Shown here in pieces: positions 52,809 to 62,244 of a DNA stretch of 64,000 nt (positions are counted from its first letter, which is position 1; every line of letters begins with the position of its first letter). Made by a program: the position numbers and the translations under genes. Under the pieces are notes generated by a model that had not been told where the DNA came from, did no database searches, and was given only the letters and a program-made list of their open reading frames with translations. Source of the DNA: an uncultured Bacteroidales bacterium (GTDB taxonomy: Bacteria; Bacteroidota; Bacteroidia; Bacteroidales; P3); NCBI GenBank assembly GCA_905234695.1, contig CAJOHZ010000021.1, positions 1 through 64,000 on the forward strand. Reading direction: 5' to 3'.

Positions 52809-54199
52809 AGTTGTTTTTTCTTGAATATTTTCTTACGGAAGATGAACAGTGCAAAGATGAGGAACGCCCCCACCAGTATGGCGAGAGTGATGAGGGTGTT
52901 GGTGAGACTTGCCGGGGCGAAGCCCATGAGCAGCAGCACTGGGAAACCGAACACAATGGCCGGGATGGTCTGCAGCACCAGATTGTTGGCGGCGGGGGTC
53001 TCGAACTTGGGGTCGATCTCGCGCAGCAGTATCATGCCGTTGGAGGCCGTACCGGTGAGCATTCCGAACATGGAAAAGAAGCCCTCGTATTGGTATTCGG
53101 GATAGAGGTGGCGGCAGCAGCGCAACACATAGATGAAGGTCACCAGCGCACCGATGGTGCAAACCAGCAGCAGCGGCAGCCAAATGCCCCGAAGGTTATT
53201 GAAGTCGATGGCGGCGGTGCCGGCCACAATCATGAAATCGAAGCAGGTGCCCGCAATGCGGTCGAGGGTGTAGTTATTGATATACTCGCGCTGGATGACA
53301 CGCTGCTTGCGCAATTTGTTGATGATGACCTTGACCAACACACCCAGCAGGGTACCCCAGAGGAAGTTGAATCCCCATACCATGGGTTTGAGGGTCTTGA
53401 CGCCGAAGTTGCCGAGGTCGAGCTGCTGCACTCCGTACATCAGCAGGAACACAAAGAAGTAGACCAACAGCACCAGACTTATCTGGACGGTAAGCTTGTC
53501 GATGGACTCCGAGTGCGGGATTTCGTTCTCCGACTCGTAGTCGGCCAGCGTATAGGTTTCCTGTCCCTTGGCCGCCCGTTGGGTGAGCCGTCCCTTGCGA
53601 CGCAGGATGTTCATATAGATAACGCCTACAAGGCTTCCCACGATAAAGCCGGCGGCGGCGATACTAAGGCCGAAGTCGATACCGTGGAAGGCAATGCCCT
53701 GATCGGCGGCTTGCCCCGCATAGACTCCGCCGAAGTTCATCGCCTGTCCGGGACCCTGGCCGTAGCCCATGGGCAGCAGCAAGCCGGAGGCGTAGAAAAA
53801 GTCGGTGCGGTTCCACCACAGGAAAAGGGGGATGGTCAGCAACAGACCCGCAATACCTTGAATGATATATGAGCTGGCGGTGACAGCGCCGGTCTCAACC
53901 ACCTTCATGGTGGTGGTGGAACTCTTGATTTTCTTGTTCTTCAACGCCATGGCCACGAAACCGAGGCCGAGGGCGTGGTAGGTGATGATTTCCATCGAAG
54001 GCTTGTCGACCAACTGGGAAAAGAAATCGAACGGTTTCAGGCAGAGAATCAGCAGGCCCGCGACAAGGGCGGAGGGCAGCAGGCTACGTTTCAGCAACGG
54101 CACGTTGCAGCGGATGAGGTTGGCCACCAACAGGGCCAGCACGATGATAAAGAACTGGATGAGCCATGCCCAAGCTGAAGGGGAAGCAAATGAGGTCAT
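52805..54199 (-). CDS. GltS-like sodium:glutamate symporter
   Basis: The 464-aa inner-membrane protein has about ten to twelve hydrophobic helices. GltS-type tracts include LKRSLLPSALVAGLLIL, ALGLGFVAMALKNKK, LLLPMGYGQGPGQAMNFGGVYAGQ (the Gly/Pro-rich pore region), GFSMFGMLTGTASNGMILLREIDP-like FSMFGMLTGTASNGM, and YNYTLDRIAGTCFDFMIVAGTAAI-like repeats in the second half. It should carry glutamate or a similar dicarboxylate with Na+. A charged cytoplasmic loop near residues 205-235 is longer than usual. The gene couples to the Omp85-like gene. Confidence 0.8.
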   Translation of the reverse strand: MTSFASPSAWAWLIQFFIIVLALLVANLIRCNVPLLKRSLLPSALVAGLLILCLKPFDFFSQLVDKPSMEIITYHALGLGFVAMALKNKKIKSSTTTMKVVETGAVTASSYIIQGIAGLLLTIPLFLWWNRTDFFYASGLLLPMGYGQGPGQAMNFGGVYAGQAADQGIAFHGIDFGLSIAAAGFIVGSLVGVIYMNILRRKGRLTQRAAKGQETYTLADYESENEIPHSESIDKLTVQISLVLLVYFFVFLLMYGVQQLDLGNFGVKTLKPMVWGFNFLWGTLLGVLVKVIINKLRKQRVIQREYINNYTLDRIAGTCFDFMIVAGTAAIDFNNLRGIWLPLLLVCTIGALVTFIYVLRCCRHLYPEYQYEGFFSMFGMLTGTASNGMILLREIDPKFETPAANNLVLQTIPAIVFGFPVLLLMGFAPASLTNTLITLAILVGAFLIFALFIFRKKIFKKKQL

Positions 54200-54304
54200 A
54201 AGCAGAAGTTTTTAGGCATTAACGCGCATCCGCGAAAATTATTGTATATGCAAAAAAAAAGAAATACTACTATGAAAAAGTCCGACTGAATGGAAAATAA
54301 AGCG

Positions 54305-54312
54305 TAAATTTG
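54305..54312 (+). promoter_or_regulatory. -7 box TAAATTTG for the 54339 operon
   Basis: TAAATTTGCAG lies 26 bp upstream of the lipoprotein start. Confidence 0.55.
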
Positions 54313-54338
54313 CAGCCAAATTCAATACCAACCAACGA

Positions 54339-54860
54339 ATGAGAAGAATCAGACAATCGATTGCATGTGTGGCACTCCTGCTCATCACAGGTGCCTGCTG
54401 CACCAATCGCAACACCTCGCCACAGGTGGAGGGACACTACACCTACGAACACGCCTTCAACTACGATTTGTTCGGGAACCACTTCGATGTGCACGAGACC
54501 GGCACCATGGACTTCTACCCCGACAGCAGCGCCCTCGACTCCGCACGGCAGGTGTATGTGGCGACACTGGCGAATGGCGACACCGTGACATGGGTGTTCA
54601 ACTACATCAGCCCCAGCTGTTGGCATGTGGAGGGCGACGATTTCTACTTCTCCGGCATCAAAGAGTCTTTCCGCATGGAAGTGGCTGAGGGTGACAAAGA
54701 GGCCGAACTGGCACAAAAGATTATCGAAGTCATCAGCGGCAGTATCAACTACAAATACAAATTCCACCTTGACACGCTCACGGAAGACCGTCTGCAGTGG
54801 AGCTACACCTACCGCGACGGCCACTCCGACACGTGGGAATTCTTCAGACATGAAAACTGA
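54339..54860 (+). CDS. Putative lipoprotein, unknown function
   Basis: The 173-aa protein starts MRRIRQSIACVALLLITGACC, with a lipobox ITGAC. The rest has beta-rich stretches (GHYTYEHAFNYDLFGNHFDVHETGTMDFYPDSS, TVTWVFNYISPSCWHVEGDDFYFSG) that suggest a lipocalin- or META-like small barrel. I do not recognise the family. Its stop overlaps the GNAT gene start by 11 bp, so the two are coupled. Confidence 0.65.
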   Translation: MRRIRQSIACVALLLITGACCTNRNTSPQVEGHYTYEHAFNYDLFGNHFDVHETGTMDFYPDSSALDSARQVYVATLANGDTVTWVFNYISPSCWHVEGDDFYFSGIKESFRMEVAEGDKEAELAQKIIEVISGSINYKYKFHLDTLTEDRLQWSYTYRDGHSDTWEFFRHEN

Positions 54861-55437
54861 GAGACTACTGCTGCGCCCGTGGCGCGAAGACGATGCCGAG
54901 GCACTATACAAATATGCCAGTGACCCCGAAGTGGGACCCCGCGCAGGCTGGCCGCCACACAAGAACGTGGAGGAAAGCCGCGAGATTATCCGCACCCTCT
55001 TCAACAGCGACCACATGTGGGCCATCGAACTCAAAGAGACAGGCGAGCCCATCGGCTGCATAGGCTATTTCGTCTATGGCGAAAGCAATATACACATCGG
55101 CGAGAACGATGCCGAGGCAGGTTACTGGGTCGCCCGCCCCTACTGGAACCGCGGCATCTGCTCCGAAGCCCTGCGGCTGCTGATAGACTACTGCTTCAAC
55201 GAGAAGCATTTCCAAACCCTCTGGAGCGACTACTTCCCCGACAATCCCGCGTCGGGTCGCGTGATTGAGAAGTGCGGCTTCCGCGACACCGGCGAGATAA
55301 ACTATTGCAGCCAACTCCAACTCGGGAGCGACAAACCCGTACGCATCATGCGATTAGACAACCCATCCACGAGCACCACTAATTCCATCAACTCCATAAA
55401 TTCCACCAACTCCCATGACAAGAAAACATTGGATTGA
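54850..55437 (+). CDS. GNAT-family N-acetyltransferase (RimJ/RimL-like)
   Basis: I choose the ATG at 54850 (MKTERLLLRPWREDDAEALYKY), giving 195 aa; the ORF-track start at 54625 lies in the lipoprotein gene. ERLLLRPW..DDA is the classic RimJ/L start. EAGYWVARPYWNRGICSEALRLLIDYCF holds the acetyl-CoA loop and NPASGRVIEKCGFRDTGEI the C-terminal motif. The substrate is not determined. The last ~20 residues (STSTTNSINSINSTNSHDKK) are low complexity and come from a short AT-rich repeat, ATTCCATCAACTCCATAA. It overlaps the acyltransferase by 23 bp. Confidence 0.85.
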   Translation: MKTERLLLRPWREDDAEALYKYASDPEVGPRAGWPPHKNVEESREIIRTLFNSDHMWAIELKETGEPIGCIGYFVYGESNIHIGENDAEAGYWVARPYWNRGICSEALRLLIDYCFNEKHFQTLWSDYFPDNPASGRVIEKCGFRDTGEINYCSQLQLGSDKPVRIMRLDNPSTSTTNSINSINSTNSHDKKTLD

Positions 55438-56590
55438 CAACCTCCGTTGGGCGACAGTGCTGCTGGTGCTGCTCTACCACGTCATCTATTTCTACAACAA
55501 CAAAGGCGTTTTCGGCGGCGTAGGCGGCTTCGGCGACGGCCCACAATACCAAGACACACTGATGTACCTCCTCTACCCTTGGTTCATGCCGCTGCTCTTC
55601 CTGCTGGCAGGCGTAAGCGCACGGTACTCCCTACAGAGCCACAGCGGCGGGGAATGGTTCCGTTCCCGCACCCGCAAACTCCTAGTGCCCGCCACCATCG
55701 GCCTTTTCGTCTTTCAATGGATGACCGGCTACTTCAACACACAAGTGGCGGCCTACAGCCAAGGTACCAGCCCTTTCGGCGACCTCCCCACGACACTGCC
55801 CGATGGCGTTCGGGCCACCATCAAATACATAGCCTACAGTGTCTCCGGCATCGGCCCGCTGTGGTTCATCCAAGACCTGTGGCTCTTCTCGCTCATCCTG
55901 CTATTAGTCCGTAGCGTCATACGTCTGTGCACGCCCAAACGCCACAGCGTAGAGAAGGGCACGCACAAGTGTGCATTCCTTCAACCGAAATGGCCACTCG
56001 CCATTGCGTTGCTTCTCCTTGGCGTGCTTTTCTGGCTCGGCGAGCAGACCCTCGTCTTCAACCCTCGTCCGGAAAGCCTCGACGGCCTCTACAACCTCTA
56101 CAAACCCGTCTTCTACCTCATCCCCTTCCTATTGGGATACTTCGTCTTCTCGCACGACCCGGTGCAGGAAACCCTCTCCAAATACTGGATACCGCTGATG
56201 GTCTGCGCCGTCGCCTCCTGTGCGGCACTCACCATCACCACCTTCGGCCAAGACAACACCTCGCCACAATATCTTGCCAGCCCGCTCAACTGTCTTTACG
56301 GGTGGTTGATGTGCCTGGCCATGATGGGCTGGTTCAAAGCCTGCTTCGACCGCACGGGCCGCTTCGCCGCCTACATGACGCGTAGCAGCTTCGGGCTCTA
56401 TATTGTCCACTATCTCGTCATCGCCAGCATCGGCTACACAATGAAAGTCTACACCACGCTCCCACCCGTGGCCATGTACCTCATCCTCACCGTCGCCGTC
56501 CTGGTCCTCTCTCCCCTACTCTACGAAGGGCTCCGTCGAATCCCTGTCATTCGCTGGTGCGTGCTGGGCGAAACCTTTAGGAACAAGTGA
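55415..56590 (+). CDS. Acyltransferase-3 family membrane protein (OafA/YrhL-like)
   Basis: The 391-aa integral-membrane protein has about ten hydrophobic helices. The N-terminus RKHWIDNLRWATVLLVLLYHVIYFYNN carries the family's conserved His after the first helix. PLLFLLAGVSARYSL and FRSRTRKLLVPATIG follow as expected. Such enzymes move acyl groups onto polysaccharides, lipids or peptidoglycan. Residues ~175-190 contain VEKGTHKCAFLQPKW, encoded by a sequence like the palindromic elements in mpl and the HD gene. The 23-bp overlap with the GNAT gene suggests one transcript. Confidence 0.85.
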   Translation: MTRKHWIDNLRWATVLLVLLYHVIYFYNNKGVFGGVGGFGDGPQYQDTLMYLLYPWFMPLLFLLAGVSARYSLQSHSGGEWFRSRTRKLLVPATIGLFVFQWMTGYFNTQVAAYSQGTSPFGDLPTTLPDGVRATIKYIAYSVSGIGPLWFIQDLWLFSLILLLVRSVIRLCTPKRHSVEKGTHKCAFLQPKWPLAIALLLLGVLFWLGEQTLVFNPRPESLDGLYNLYKPVFYLIPFLLGYFVFSHDPVQETLSKYWIPLMVCAVASCAALTITTFGQDNTSPQYLASPLNCLYGWLMCLAMMGWFKACFDRTGRFAAYMTRSSFGLYIVHYLVIASIGYTMKVYTTLPPVAMYLILTVAVLVLSPLLYEGLRRIPVIRWCVLGETFRNK

Positions 56591-56698
56591 TTATGTTGAA
56601 CTGTTGAATTGTTGCCTGTTTAACAACAACTTGTCCCTGCTGATAATTGTACGTTCAATTTGAATGCTTAATATCGAAAACAATATCAAACCGTATCT

Positions 56699-58195
56699 AT
56701 GAACATCTTAAAACACACCTCGGTACTACTGATTGCCATATTATTTCTCAACGGCACACTCTTCGGACAAGAAAGCCAGCGCCAACGGCTGGAACGTCAC
56801 GTATACACCCTCGCCGCCGACAGCCTGCAAGGACGCGAGGCCGGTTCGCCTGATGCCGCCCGCGCCCGTGCCTATATTGCCCAGCAGTGGCAGGAGATGG
56901 GGCTGAAGCCCGCTATCGGCGACAGTTATGAAATGCCTTTCGACCTCTTCGGACAGGAAGGTTACTGCAACCTCGTTGCCCTTATCGAGGGCAGCGACCC
57001 TGTGCTGAAAGATGAGTATATCGTCATCGGCGGCCATTACGACCATCTCGGCGTGAGGAACAACGAAGTGTACAACGGAGCCGACGACAACGCCTCCGGC
57101 ACCGCTTGCGTCACCGAGGTGGCGCGACAACTGCTGGCACGACAAGGCGAGCTGAAACGCAGTGTCATCATCTGCGCCTTCGATGCCGAAGAGATTGGAT
57201 TGTACGGTTCCCGAGCCTTGGCCCAGAAGATGCAGGAGCAGAACACCCTCAACCGTGTGCAGCTGATGATGAGCATCGACATGGTGGGCTGGTACAAGCA
57301 AGGCGGGCACCTCACCATGGAAGGAACCGGTACCCTCCATAACGGCAGCGGCCTCACCAATCCCACCGACCTTGGCATCAATATCAAAATCAAGAACAAA
57401 GGATTCGAGAACTCCATCTTCACCGCCACCGACACAGAACCCTTTGCCAAACAAGGCATTCCCACGCTGGCCGTCACCACGGGTCTCAAGTCGCCCTACC
57501 ATAAACCCGGCGACGACGCAAACCTGATTGACTACGAAGGACTGAGCCTCGTGACAGACTATCTCACCGCGTTCATCGTGCGGGCCGCCAACCAACCCAG
57601 CCCCTTGGCCTCGGGCAAGGTAGCCACGAAACACACTAACCGGAACCGTTGTTTCGAAGTGGGCCTCCAAGGGGGGTACAACACCTCGAGTATCACCCTG
57701 CCCGATGCCGCCTTCGACACCAAATCACTCCTCGGTGGCCAGGCGGGACTGATGATGCAGGTCAACTTCAACAAACACATAGGTCTCCATGCCGATGTGA
57801 TGTACAGCTACACCCGTGCCCGGTTCCCCTATGCCGACGACCCTTTCGGTGAGGGCTGCCGCCTACAGCAACATTGCGTCACCGCACCCCTGATGCTCCA
57901 TCTTGGCATTGCCGAGGCGGGAGTGGGTGTTTATTTCCGCATCGGCGGGTACTACAGCCGTATACTGGAAGGCAATTTCTATGCACCCAAAGGCGACCTG
58001 CCGACCACTGCACCCACTTTCCAGGCCGACCGCCCCGACCACTGGGGCATCGCCTGCGGCGCAGGATTCCGCCTTGGCAACTGGCAATTGGACCTCCTCA
58101 ACCTCTTCCAGAAGGATAACCTCTTCGACACCTCCACCGGTATGCCCAAAGCCCACTACCACACGTACAACTGCTCGCTGGGATATTATTTTTAA
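56699..58195 (+). CDS. M28-family peptidase fused to a PorT-like outer-membrane beta-barrel
   Basis: The 498-aa protein has a signal peptide (MNILKHTSVLLIAILFLNGTLFG). Residues ~25-300 are a zinc aminopeptidase domain of family M28: VIGGHYDHLGVRN, YNGADDNASGTACV, CAFDAEEIGLYGS, MSIDMVGWYK and SPYHKPGDD supply the metal ligands and catalytic Glu. Residues ~315-498 are a barrel: CFEVGLQGGYNTSS, GGQAGLMMQVNFNKHIGLHADVMYSYTRARF, WGIACGAGFRLGNWQLDLLNLF, ending YNCSLGYYF. It should be a self-anchored exopeptidase in the outer membrane. It has its own 108-bp upstream gap. Confidence 0.87.
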   Translation: MNILKHTSVLLIAILFLNGTLFGQESQRQRLERHVYTLAADSLQGREAGSPDAARARAYIAQQWQEMGLKPAIGDSYEMPFDLFGQEGYCNLVALIEGSDPVLKDEYIVIGGHYDHLGVRNNEVYNGADDNASGTACVTEVARQLLARQGELKRSVIICAFDAEEIGLYGSRALAQKMQEQNTLNRVQLMMSIDMVGWYKQGGHLTMEGTGTLHNGSGLTNPTDLGINIKIKNKGFENSIFTATDTEPFAKQGIPTLAVTTGLKSPYHKPGDDANLIDYEGLSLVTDYLTAFIVRAANQPSPLASGKVATKHTNRNRCFEVGLQGGYNTSSITLPDAAFDTKSLLGGQAGLMMQVNFNKHIGLHADVMYSYTRARFPYADDPFGEGCRLQQHCVTAPLMLHLGIAEAGVGVYFRIGGYYSRILEGNFYAPKGDLPTTAPTFQADRPDHWGIACGAGFRLGNWQLDLLNLFQKDNLFDTSTGMPKAHYHTYNCSLGYYF

Positions 58196-58369
58196 AAACG
58201 AACCCTCACCTCCCTCCTGCTCCCCGCCCTCGGCGGGGATGATTTGCTCAAACCAAAACGTATTTTTTTCTTAACGAAATTTTAAATTGGCATAAACTTT
58301 CTTAAATATCCAACATTAGGGGGTATCCAAATCGACCCTAGTCAGTGTTTATATAGTAAAACCCCTATC

Positions 58370-61300
58370 ATGTCTCGAGTTTCACATCTCCTGCTCCTCA
58401 TGATGCTTTTGTCTGCGACCGTCTCCACGGCCCAAACATTATACGGCTATGAGTTCTCCACCGACGTGGACTCCACCAAATGGATACCCCTCACCCAACC
58501 GACAACGATGCTGGAGTGCTACTCCCAACTTCATGGTCTTCAACATGGCTCCTCTCCTATTTCCATGGGGTTTCACCTATGGATGATGGGGACGGATGTC
58601 ACCTATTTCTCTGTGCACCGCAGCGGCCGGATGCTGCTAAATAGCATCTACCAGAACAACGACTACAGAGCCATCCGCATGCAGTGGTGGAGTGACCAAA
58701 ACTATCTAATGCCATACGGGGTGATTCCCAACTTCGATTCATCCGGCACGGTGGCCTGTCAACTCTTGGGGGCTTCCGGCAATCATGTCTTGGTGTGCCA
58801 ATTCACGATGCCCGTCACCCGTGCCGCCTCACCCGACAGTTTCCAAATCCAACTCTTCGAGTCCACCTCATCCATCCGCTATGTCTATGCCCCTCGCAAC
58901 AGCTCCTTGCCTGGGCCCAGCGGTCAAATTGGCTTGGCTCAAAACTCTCTCAAATATATCAGTGTCCGCCCCGACCTCCAGACGGCAGCCGCCAATGACA
59001 ACTATGAACCTTTCAATCTCCCTTGGCCGGGCAACTGGCGCTACTACGAGTTCAACCCTCGATGCCCAGGTGTCACCGGTTTTCGCGCCGACAGCGTACG
59101 ATACGCATCCGCACGTCTTACTTGGGACACTTTCCCACAGCACACCCTGTACCTCATCGAATATGACACCGCCGGTTTCCCCTCCGGCACAGGCGGGATC
59201 GTTACCACGACAGACCACATTGTTCACCTCAACGGTCTGGTGCCCAATACCCGTTACGAAGCACGCATCCGCTCGGTCTGTGACAATGGCGACACAGCCA
59301 TCGATGCCACATCCGTCACTTTTACCACTGAGGTCTATGCCTGCTCCAATATCCAGTTCACCGACCTCAACGGTCCTGATGTGGAATGCCTGACTGGCTC
59401 TTTCGCCAATCCTGACAACATGGGACAGGTAGTGAATTATGGTCCGTCCGAAATCCGGTCGCGCCATACGGTGCATGTCGACACCGCGGAGCGCGACGCC
59501 ATGACCGGCAATATGCTCCGCACCATCCCCCCGGGACATTGCAATTCTGTACGCCTTGGCAATTCCCTCACAGGCAATCAACAAGAAAGCATCACCTATA
59601 CGCTCACTATTGACACACAAAACTACGACCTGCTGATTCTCCGCTATGCGATGGTAGACCAACTCCCAAATCACGAACCAGAGGAACAGCCCTATTTCAC
59701 ATTCTCTTTCCTGGACGGGAACGGCCACTTGATAGACTCTTGCTATTATGCCAATTTTGTCTCAGGATCAGGCACTGGATGGAATGTCTCAACCAACTCT
59801 TCCTCGGTGGTGTGGCGCGATTGGAGTGCTGTGGGGGTGGACCTCTCCCCTTTCCATGGGCAGACCGTCAAAGTGAAACTCTCCAATGCCGATTGTAGCC
59901 AAGGCGGCCATTGGGGCTATGCCTATTTCACATTGGAGGGTACATCGAAGCATATTTCGTCCACCACCTGCGGTGCCGCTATCGAGAACACGTTCCGTGC
60001 GCCACAGGGGTTCTCCTACCGATGGTACAATGCCACCGATTCCGCCACAACACTCTCCACTGCCGAAACGCTCCATGTCACCACGCCAGGTCAGTACTGC
60101 TGCCGACTCTCCTATAACCTCGGTGGACGCGATTGCGGCATCACCATGTCAACCCGTGCCGGCCCTCGTTATCCTGTGGCACGGTTCACCTCCGCCCCCG
60201 AAGACTCCTGCGAGGCAGTTCGACGGTTCTTCAACCAGAGTGTCGTGGCCACCGATGCCGCCCGTACGCAACTCACCTCCGAGCCCTGCGAGCGTTTCCT
60301 TTGGCGCTTCGACGACGGCACCACCGACACCGTCGACAACCCCGTCCACACCTTCTCCAACGGACAGCACTCCGTCACCCTTGTGGCCATGCTTGCCGAT
60401 GGAACTTGTGCCAACTCATACACCAGTACCTTCTCGGTGTTCATTCCTTCCAACACCATCCAAATCACCCGCTGTCCGGGAGCCAGCATCGTAATCAATG
60501 GCAGATGGATTACCGACACCGGGTTCTATACCTATGTGGAGGACTGCTTTGCTCATCGCATCCACTACTCTTGGTACCCCATCTCCGGAACCCTGCTGTA
60601 CGACACCCTCTGCGAGGGAGACACACTCCTTTTCGGCCCCTACCGCTGTACCGACAGCGGCCGTTATTCCTACACAACGACCGACATACACGGTTGCGAC
60701 TCCCATCTCACCTTACAGTTGCATTACATAGCCGACACCTACCTGCACATCTCCGACACGCTCCCCATCGGTGGACGGTATACCATCGGCGACACCTCTT
60801 TTGTCGCGCCCGGACGGTACTCCTATCAGATGCACACCTCTCAGGGGTGCAATATCTTTTACGACATAGAGCTCGGCTGCCGTCTCTCCCACGACACTAC
60901 AGTATGCATCTCGTCGCTGCCTGTGGAATGGGACGGACACCTCTTCACCACCGGTGGCGCCCAAACATTCTCCCACCTCAGCCAGGCAGGCACTGACAGC
61001 ATTATAGAATACACCCTGCATGTTCGTCCGAAGGCGAAGTTGCAATACCTCATCGACCAATCCTGCGAGGCAGACGGATATTTTGTCCTGCTGTTTTACG
61101 ACACCAACCAACACCAACTGATCTCCAATCCTACCGATAATACCGTCGAAATGGTCTCAGATGGTCAGCGCTACCATCTGCACCCGCAGCAGACCACACG
61201 TTATTTTCTCTATGCCGATTATGCAGATGAACCCTCATGCACAAGCGTCGACAGCATTGACCTAAACCCCGCCGACCTCATAGGCATCACACTGGATTTC

Positions 61301-61798
61301 GCCTACCAGCCGGAAATCATTACATCCGACAATACCGAACTGACCCTCACCGACCACAGCCGCCACATCCTCAGCCGCCAGTGGTACGTGAACAGGGTGC
61401 CGTTGATGGAGACGGAGCGGAATGTCCATGCGGATATACCGCCTGCGATAGATTCTCTCACGGTATGCCTTGTCGGCTATCGCTCGTTCTGCTCCGACAC
61501 CCTCTGCAAGGTCATTCCTATTCAAAAATACGTGCTGTGGTTCCCGAATGTCTTCACCCCTGGCCGCGACGAAAACAACCTCTTCCGAGCCGAAGGAGTG
61601 AATATCTACGACTTTGAACTCTGGATATACGACCGACGCGGGAAACTGGTCTTCCACTCCACCGACATCCACGGGGCTTGGGACGGCACCCACAACGGTA
61701 CACCCTGCTCCCAAGGCACATACGCCTATAACTGCCGTTATGCCATCCCCGGTGGCCAAATTCGCTCCCAGGCGGGCATTGTAACCCTTTTGCGGTAA
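58370..61798 (+). CDS. Large secreted protein with Fn3, PKD and T9SS type B sorting domains
   Basis: The 1142-aa protein has a signal peptide (MSRVSHLLLLMMLLSATVSTAQ). Near residue 230 is an Fn3-like module (RLTWDTFPQHTLYLIEYD, LVPNTRYEARIRSVC). A jelly-roll-like module lies at ~335-530. A PKD domain lies near 640 (RFLWRFDDGTTDTVDNPVHTFSNGQHSVTL). CDSHL-type repeats of the kind in the 1-4944 protein follow. The C-terminus LWFPNVFTPGRDENNLFRAEGVNIYDFELWIYDRRGKLVF... is a T9SS type B (gliding-associated CTD) domain. It should be exported to the cell surface. Partner SprF/PorP-like gene is not adjacent. Confidence 0.88.
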   Translation: MSRVSHLLLLMMLLSATVSTAQTLYGYEFSTDVDSTKWIPLTQPTTMLECYSQLHGLQHGSSPISMGFHLWMMGTDVTYFSVHRSGRMLLNSIYQNNDYRAIRMQWWSDQNYLMPYGVIPNFDSSGTVACQLLGASGNHVLVCQFTMPVTRAASPDSFQIQLFESTSSIRYVYAPRNSSLPGPSGQIGLAQNSLKYISVRPDLQTAAANDNYEPFNLPWPGNWRYYEFNPRCPGVTGFRADSVRYASARLTWDTFPQHTLYLIEYDTAGFPSGTGGIVTTTDHIVHLNGLVPNTRYEARIRSVCDNGDTAIDATSVTFTTEVYACSNIQFTDLNGPDVECLTGSFANPDNMGQVVNYGPSEIRSRHTVHVDTAERDAMTGNMLRTIPPGHCNSVRLGNSLTGNQQESITYTLTIDTQNYDLLILRYAMVDQLPNHEPEEQPYFTFSFLDGNGHLIDSCYYANFVSGSGTGWNVSTNSSSVVWRDWSAVGVDLSPFHGQTVKVKLSNADCSQGGHWGYAYFTLEGTSKHISSTTCGAAIENTFRAPQGFSYRWYNATDSATTLSTAETLHVTTPGQYCCRLSYNLGGRDCGITMSTRAGPRYPVARFTSAPEDSCEAVRRFFNQSVVATDAARTQLTSEPCERFLWRFDDGTTDTVDNPVHTFSNGQHSVTLVAMLADGTCANSYTSTFSVFIPSNTIQITRCPGASIVINGRWITDTGFYTYVEDCFAHRIHYSWYPISGTLLYDTLCEGDTLLFGPYRCTDSGRYSYTTTDIHGCDSHLTLQLHYIADTYLHISDTLPIGGRYTIGDTSFVAPGRYSYQMHTSQGCNIFYDIELGCRLSHDTTVCISSLPVEWDGHLFTTGGAQTFSHLSQAGTDSIIEYTLHVRPKAKLQYLIDQSCEADGYFVLLFYDTNQHQLISNPTDNTVEMVSDGQRYHLHPQQTTRYFLYADYADEPSCTSVDSIDLNPADLIGITLDFAYQPEIITSDNTELTLTDHSRHILSRQWYVNRVPLMETERNVHADIPPAIDSLTVCLVGYRSFCSDTLCKVIPIQKYVLWFPNVFTPGRDENNLFRAEGVNIYDFELWIYDRRGKLVFHSTDIHGAWDGTHNGTPCSQGTYAYNCRYAIPGGQIRSQAGIVTLLR

Positions 61799-61850
61799 AT
61801 ATTACATCATTCCTCCTTGCAAAAAAGTAGACAGGTCGTGACCTCAGTGC

Positions 61851-62090
61851 AGTCCCGACCTTCCTTCGGTGTGGCCTCGGTGAAACTTCGGTGAAATTTT
61901 TGTGATCTTCCCATGATCTTCCCATGATCTTCCCATGATCCTCCCATGATCTTCCCATCAGTGATGGGAGGAATATGGGAAGAATTCGGGTGGAATTTGC
62001 CAATATCTCCGAGGTCACTCCGACACCACATAAAAGGAGTAGCGAGACCACGTAAAAGGAGTAGCGAGACCACGTAAAAGGAGCGGTGAA
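61851..62090. repeat. GATCTTCCCAT element, copy B
   Basis: This is the second copy of the element at 40064-40251, with five GATCTTCCCAT units at 61904-61958. GTGATGGGAGGAATATGGGAAG follows. Its tail is longer, with CCACGTAAAAGGAG repeated twice after CCACATAAAAGGAG. It lies between the T9SS type B gene and the DUF4143 ATPase. Confidence 0.85.
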
Positions 62091-62143
62091 AATCAGGATA
62101 AAAAAATGATATAAAATAATTTTCTCCGATTGTCTTATAAAAT

Positions 62144-62203
62144 ATATGCCAAATTGTTACAAAAAATAATTTAAGTATATGCCAAAATATTACAAAAAAT
62201 GCG
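62144..62203 (+). promoter_or_regulatory. 27-bp direct repeat (33-bp period) upstream of the DUF4143 ATPase
   Basis: ATATGCCAAATTGTTACAAA at 62144 and ATATGCCAAAATATTACAAA at 62177 are near-identical and three helical turns apart. The second ends at the promoter -7 box, so they could be operator sites. Confidence 0.5.
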
Positions 62204-62211
62204 TATTTTTG
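62204..62211 (+). promoter_or_regulatory. -7 box TATTTTTG for the DUF4143 ATPase
   Basis: TATTTTTGCAC lies 33 bp upstream of the start at 62245, directly after the direct repeats. A -33 TTTG is not evident. Confidence 0.55.
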
Positions 62212-62244
62212 CACCCAAAATAGAACAAACAAAAATAAAATAGT

